Assembly: GCA_023213395.1 (NCBI GenBank)
Contig: CM041465.1
Location: 112,971,741 to 113,035,740 of the forward strand
Direction of reading: 5' to 3'
DNA from: Cycas panzhihuaensis
Lineage: Eukaryota; Cycadophyta
DNA: 64,000 bases
The position numbers were made by a program, and so were the translations under genes. The notes below the pieces were generated by a model that saw only the letters and a list, made by a program, of their open reading frames with translations, was not told the DNA's origin and searched no databases. Positions 58,870 to 64,000 of the stretch are shown here, piece after piece. How positions within the stretch are numbered: the stretch's first letter is position 1; every line of letters starts with the position of its first letter.

Positions 58870-59596
58870 ATACTAATATATATAGAAGTACTAATGGAGG
58901 TAGTACATAAATTATTTTCTTATACATAAGAGTCAAGATGAATGAGACTACTCTTTTACAACACATAGTTTATGTTGTCATTCTTATATGTAAGAGATGA
59001 GATTTTATCTTACTATTGTAATAATATTTTGCCTAATAACTAAGTGTTGTTTATGTTTGTTGATGAACCATGTATAAAAAATATATCATAGAGAACTACA
59101 ATTTAAAAGGACTAGTTACACATATATTTTCATAGATGGTTGTTGTTTTATATAGCTATTAGTAATTAATTTTATTTATAAAATTGTTAAGATAATAAAT
59201 TGATAGAGTTGATGTTTATCATAACTTTATAGGTGAAAATATAAAGTTATTAAGAAGAACACTTCATATAAATATAATAAGAAAAAGTCATAAAATTGTG
59301 ATTGGTTGTTTTATCAAATGATGATTAATTTACATGTTTTATAAGTGGATGCTTATAGTTCATCATTAATGATCATAATTAACTAACTACAGGTTACAAG
59401 TTAATTAGTTGTACAAAATAAACATTATATTGATAGATATAGAAGTTATAAGAAATAAAACTTTATTTAAATTAATTTAATTTGATATAACTCAATATAG
59501 ATTTTGATATAAGTTTACAAGTTTTAGCATATATAAAAATATAAAGAATAAGGATGAAGACTTTAAGATTTAAAGATATTAAACATTAAGATGAAG
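58870..59596 (+). other. Internal region of C3, right part
   Basis: AT-rich with no recognised coding sequence. Directly before the right LTR is AAGATGAAG, a plausible polypurine tract. Confidence 0.45.
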
Positions 59597-60094
59597 TATT
59601 AGAATATGTGATATTATCACATATCTAATATTTAATCTAAAGTAGTGGACCCACATGAAGTCCTACTCCTGAAAAGTATTGATAGATTTGATATACATGA
59701 TATTCATGTACATATCCTATTGGATGATGAAATTGCTAAAGAGATATTATAGGCTATTAATATAATCACTATTTATATAAATATATACACACTCCACTTG
59801 AAAACTTAGGTAAAGAAGTACTCATTTAAAGATGTAATTATTTTATATCTTAAAAAGAGCTCTGAACTTCAACCTTCTCTCATGGTTATTTTTATACTAA
59901 ATTTTTTATATATAAATTTATTATCTCTTACAGTTGTGTTTTATCATGCTTCTTAAGTTTATACTTTATGTTTCATGTTATTTCTTGATATATTGATCTC
60001 ATAATATATGATTTGTATGCATTCATCATGATATGATTGATACATTATATTTTATTAATATATATCCATTATATATTATAGGTATATTTCAATA
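59597..60094 (+). repeat. Right LTR of C3
   Basis: Begins TATTAGAATATGTGATATTATCA, ends TATTTCAATA. Aligned with 33665-34161. A polypurine-like tract precedes it and a primer-site-like sequence follows it. Confidence 0.8.
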
Positions 60095-60126
60095 TGGTAT
60101 CAAAGTTAGATTCTAGATTCTAATAT
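60095..60126 (+). other. Second primer-binding site and leader after the right LTR of C3
   Basis: TGGTATCAAAGTTAGATTCT, continued for about 12 bases, matches the sequence after the left LTR (34162-34193) at about three of four bases. After about 60126 the similarity stops, near the probable left end of C4. Confidence 0.6.
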
Positions 60127-60135
60127 TTTAATAAC

Positions 60136-60630
60136 TGTAAATTATATTTAAAGTTAGTATTTTTCTTAGGTTATGTGAATATAATATTACTTTAATTATT
60201 TTAATTTATTTTAATTCCAATTGAAGTCTATATTTTCCTAAGGATATAGGAACACAATACTAAGTCATTGAAAAGAAAGGCATTACCAAGAATTTACCAA
60301 AATATCCACTTAACAAAGAAGGAGAATTAAGGATATATAATGATGGAGTATGGGGATAGAGCAGAACAATTACAAGGCATCTATTATAAGCATAATAACA
60401 AATTCTAAATATTGGCAGTGTTCAAAAATACCTTTGGGTTAGAGACCACTTATTTATAGCTAGGACGTTAGGATATATCCCATCATCATATTGATATTTT
60501 TAATTTAGAAAAAAATAAAAAAAATTATATACCTATCAACTTAAATGACTAGAGTCAGTTGTGGTAGTCTCACGGTGTCCTTAGGTGGCATGCATACTTA
60601 ATTAATATAAAATAAGTATTAATTCCAACA
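60136..60630 (-). repeat. 3' LTR of C4
   Basis: The inner end is secure: AATTCCAACA at 60621-60630, next to the polypurine tract. The outer end is a guess. On the minus strand, CTATAAATA at about 60456 is a good TATA box candidate in the U3 region. Confidence 0.6.
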
Positions 60631-60641
60631 TTCTCCCCCAT
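60631..60641 (-). other. Polypurine tract of C4
   Basis: Minus strand ATGGGGGAGAA directly before the LTR start TGTTGGAATT; a textbook copia tract. Confidence 0.85.
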
Positions 60642-62200
60642 AATAGTCATTTCATACAACCCCAAGAATATCTCTAAATTTGTGAAATTTAATTTTCCCA
60701 AGTGCCTTCATAAATATATATGTCATTTGATCTTTTGTACTACAACAAACTAATTTGAGTTCACCTACTTGAATAAGTTCCCATATGAAGTGATCATGTG
60801 TCTCAATGTGTTTAGTCCTTCCATAGAATCCCAAATTGTGTGTCATATAAAAAGTACTCTAATTATCATACCATATTTTAGTAGGACCATCTTGTTTCAT
60901 TTAGAGATTATGAAGTAAGCAACATAGCCAAACTATTTCATATGCACCTACCACTACTACCTTATCTTCTACTTTAGTTATAGACAAGGAGTTTTGCTTC
61001 CTAGTACTCCATGCTATAGAGACTGAACCCAAACTAAAAGTATATCCAAATGTAGATTTTTTATCTTTAATGTCACCTGCCTAATTTGAATCCGTATACC
61101 CAATTAACCTAAAATTTGATGAAGATTTATAATGTAACTTAAAATTTGTAGTGCCTTTTAGATAGCTTAGAATTATTTTAGCTACTTGCTAATATGTAGT
61201 TTTGGGATCTCGCATAACCTTGACACAACACTAATTACATGCATAATATTTGGTCGTGTTGATATCAAATAAATTAAACTACCAATCAATTGTTTATACA
61301 ATGCAGGATTAATAGGGGCTAATTCATCAAGTTTGGATGATTTGATTTCAACTTTTACTAGTGTGGCTAAAGCTTTACAATTATTTATCTTGGACTTTTG
61401 GAATATGTCTAAGGTATATTTCCTTTAGGAAATAAAGATGCCATCATCATCTTACCATACTTCTAATCCTAGGAAGTAATACATTAGCCCCAAGTCTGTT
61501 ATTTTGAATTCCTTGCATATATCATCCTTAAATTTTTGTGATAGATGGAAGTCATTTCATGTATAGAACAAATCATCAACATAGAGTCCCATAATCAATA
61601 TAGAGTCTCCCTTAATTTTGATGTATAAGTTTAGATTCAATTGTCTTCTCTCAAATCCTTAATCTTTGAAGTATTTATCTATCTTAGAATACCATGCTCT
61701 ACATGCTTATTTTAATCCATAAAGTGCCTTTTTGAATTTGTACACTTTATTCTCTTCTCCATTAACTTTAAAACATTTTGGTTATTGAACAAATATTTCT
61801 TATTCAATATATCCATTCAGAAAAGCACTTTTAACATCTATATGGTTTATATTCCAATCTTTTTGGGCTACTAGGCTTAGCATTATTCAAATAGTCTTCA
61901 TTCTAGTAATATGAGTAAATGTTTCATTATAATGAATACCTTCTTTTTGTGCATAGCCCTTAGCAACAAGTATTTCCTTATGTTTATCAATGGACTTATC
62001 GGATCTAAACTTAGTCTTATAGATGCATTTAGTTTCAATGGTTGTCTTATTAGGAGGAAGATCAACAAGCTCCTAAGTGTCATTCTTGACTATAGAGTTA
62101 TACTCATCTTTCATAGCATTTCTCCATTCACCTTGAGTGCTTTTCTCTTCAAAGGTGTGAGGCTCATAACATTCCATTACTTGGCTCATTAAAACAAAAT
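60642..62200 (-). pseudogene. Reverse transcriptase and RNase H of C4
   Basis: From right to left: a decayed RT start near 62080-61800, then ILIMGLYVDDLFYT with YVDDL intact at 61583-61566, FKITDLGLMYYFLGLEV, LYKQLIGSLIYLISTRPNIM (about 61270), YLKGTTNFKLHYK, then RNase H with WSTRKQNSLS, KVEDKVVVV (the copia STAEAEY region), FYGRTKHIETHDHFIWELIQ and CSTKDQMTYIFMKALGKIKF. Several frame changes and stops. Copia order (integrase before RT) is clear. Confidence 0.87.
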
Positions 62201-63170
62201 TAACTCTATTTGAGCATGTGGATCTCTGTTCAAAATTATTGTCTAGCATATTTACTAGATCATAACTCCTTTATACCTAATTTAGGAACCTTTGATTTTG
62301 TGAAGAGGTTCCAATATCATTTGGTCTTGATACATCATTTTGTCTCTATTCCTATCTATGAGGCACGTATGTAGTCTTAGGAGATGAATCAAGTTTAACC
62401 ATAATATTTTTACCTTTATCTTTCTCAATGTCTAGCTAGTAGAAATCATATTCTTTGAATACTACATCTCTACTTATAATGATTTTTTTTTCTTTAGGGT
62501 CATAGAGCTTATAGGATTTAGAAGCATCACTATATCTTATAAATATACATTTAGTGCTTTTATCATCAAGTTTTATCCTATTTTGACCTAGAACATGAAT
62601 AAATGTAAGGCATCTAAATACTCTTAAATGATGTATACTTAGTTTGTATCTAGTCCAAGCTTCTTTTGGTGTAACCCACCTAAGAGCTTTAGTGATATAC
62701 TTGTTTAATAAATAGACTATAGTGTGAACAACTTTCACCCAAAGTTCATGACCTAATTTCTTATCTTAGAGCATGCACCTAGACATTTTAACTATGGTGT
62801 GATTCTTCCTTTTAGCTACTCCATTTTGTTGTGGAATGTAAGGATTAGTATATTACCTTCTAATACCATGTTAAGTACAATATGCATTAAATTTATTAAA
62901 GATAAACTCTCCCGTATTATCTGATCTTAGGAAGAGTATTTTATGCCCATTTTATTTTTTTATAAATGTTTTAAAGTCCATAAAACATTAGAATACATAT
63001 GATTTAAACTTAAAGAAATATACCCATATTTTCCTTGTAAAATCATCAGTGAAGGTGATGAAGTATTCTTCTCTAACTAGAGATTAAACATCTATAGAAC
63101 CACATAGATCTATATAGATCAACTGAAGTGGACCTTTAGCTCCATAGCTTCCATTTGGAAAGTTTTTGCT
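62201..63170 (-). pseudogene. Integrase of C4
   Basis: GPLQLIYIDLCGSIDV (catalytic Asp, about 63135-63087) starts the core. FITDDFTRKIWVYFFKFK-like sequence follows at about 63060-63000, then the NSP.RNG-type region with MVYLLNK-like AIVYLLNKYITKALRWVTPK (about 62715) and LSIHHLRVFRCLTFIHVLGQ, STKCIFIRYSDASKSYKLYD (about 62550), IISRDVVFKE. The 300-base end part 62738-62436 is open; earlier parts are interrupted. Standard copia integrase. Confidence 0.83.
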
Positions 63171-63720
63171 ATGTTGTTTACTAAGAAGAGATCCCTTAAA
63201 TATATCTTTATCTATTTCAATTAGAGGTAATCCTTCCCCCATGTTCATTTCTTTCATTAGGGCTAGACTCCTATAGTTTATATGGATAAATCTTTTGTGC
63301 CATATATCACTATCATTTTTGGTGGAGGTCTTCAATGTATAGTTATTAGATAGGGGAATGACTAGTTTAAATAGCCTGTTACTAGTGATTTTGCCTTTAT
63401 CTACAACTACTTTATTTAACATTTTTTCCTTAATGGTACACTCACTATTGTCAAACATAACCTTATAATCTTGTTCTATCATTTATCCCATAAATAGGAG
63501 GTTATTCTTAACTGCTAGAATATGGAGGACATCATCAAGGTATCTAGTTATGGTGATGAAGGCGTTACCTTTTCCACTAGATTCATGACATGTATTATCA
63601 CCAAACATAATTATCATTTTCTAGGTCTTGTCAATAGTTTTGAATATTTCCTCCTTTTGTGTCATATGGTTGGAGCACCTAAAATCTATGTATCAATAAT
63701 CCTCTTCTTTATTGGTAGTA
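63171..63720 (-). pseudogene. Protease and GAG-pre-integrase part of C4
   Basis: The open frame 63482-63084 carries the pre-integrase zinc motif IWHKRFIHINYRSLALMKEM (about 63310). The protease lies at 63720-63490; its active site reads WYIDFRCSNHMT (about 63660), where the copia pattern has WYLDSGCSNHMT, so the Ser-Gly after the catalytic Asp is changed. EIFKTIDKT, a stop, KMIIMFGDN and LHILAVKNNLLFMG follow in order. Confidence 0.8.
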
Positions 63721-64000
63721 ATGCTTGATAAAAATAGTTGATCATTTTCCCTATTTTCAATGATTGTATTGGTAGTTCCTCTTGGTTGATAGCCATTTTT
63801 AGTAAAATCACATTTTTACCATGTGTCTAATCCTATGGTAATATGGACATTGAATGTGTTCTCTGCTTCTTTCGCTAAGACTTCTATTTTTGGAGATTCT
63901 TCTACCTCTAGAAGGTGTTCTTTCTCTTTTTATATATGGGGCTTGATTTTACCCTTGAAAGTTATTTTGATAATATAGATTAGGTCCTTAATAGTTATTG
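63721..64000 (-). pseudogene. gag C-terminal end and zinc knuckle of C4
   Basis: The stretch at about 63860-63790 reads as a degraded CCHC knuckle (HITIGLDTW, stop, KCDFTKNGYQ), followed by RGTTNTIIENREND. The rest of gag lies outside the window. Confidence 0.55.

Larger units (their letters stand above)
33665..60094 (+). mobile_element. C3: small copia-like element without coding capacity, split by C2
   Basis: Two direct repeats of 497 and 498 bp (33665-34161 and 59597-60094) flank about 1.4 kb of AT-rich internal sequence (34162-34815 and 58870-59596) into which C2 was inserted. An initiator-Met-type primer site follows each repeat. No gag or pol is seen, so it is a non-autonomous element depending on enzymes of another. 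No target duplication was found: the right repeat is followed by a primer site and leader, not by flank. Confidence 0.65.
60136..64000 (-). mobile_element. C4: 3' part of a Ty1/copia retrotransposon, running off the window
   Basis: A left LTR (ending at 60630), polypurine tract, RNase H, RT, integrase and protease follow in copia order on the minus strand. Gag and 5' LTR lie right of the window. The left LTR end is not certain; 60136 (TGTAAATTATA) is one candidate. It is probably inserted in a C3-related leader. Confidence 0.85.

Overview
The window looks like a gene-poor, repeat-packed stretch of a large plant genome, probably a flowering plant. No intact host gene, tRNA, rRNA or CRISPR array is visible. 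Nearly everything recognisable is a decayed LTR retrotransposon, and the elements are inserted inside one another. The plant assignment rests on Ty1/copia elements with initiator-Met-tRNA primer sites, giant Tat/Ogre-like Ty3 elements with a second RNase H, and a plant mobile domain (PMD) gene. The species cannot be told. Names used here: T0, T1, T2 are Tat/Ogre-like Ty3 elements (+ strand); C1, C2, C4, C5 are Ty1/copia elements (- strand); C3 is a small non-coding copia-like element (+ strand).

Left nest, 1-31881. C5 (- strand, gag at 29310-29935, LTR at 31625-31881) is the oldest host. T0 sits in C5; only its right part is in the window: PMD 1-375, second RNase H 1592-2023, 3' LTR 2812-29118. 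T1 (4983-28174, target duplication GGAGC) sits in the T0 LTR. C1 (17610-22947, target duplication CCTCA) sits in the PMD gene of T1. The middle, 31882-33664, is AT-rich with nothing recognised. Right nest, 33665-60094: C3 has LTRs 33665-34161 and 59597-60094; C2 (34821-58864, target duplication GAAAG) sits in C3; T2 (36965-54167) sits in C2. The right edge, 60136-64000, is the 3' half of C4, which runs out of the window.

The most notable content is the cargo of the Tat-like elements. All three carry a PMD gene (the domain of Arabidopsis MAIN/MAIL1) on the strand opposite to gag-pol, plus a second RNase H on the gag-pol strand. The PMD genes still show plausible GT-AG introns and a leader-intron acceptor just before the ATG. 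An antisense intron would not be spliced out of the element's own genomic RNA, which would explain why introns survive in a retrotransposon. The order PMD / second RNase H differs: divergent in T0 and T2, convergent in T1.

All coding regions are broken. In T1 and C1 the polyprotein frame survives for kilobases, interrupted mainly by single stop codons, many at Gln or Trp positions, as expected from long-term cytosine-methylation decay. Percent identities and stop counts given here were judged by eye and are approximate.
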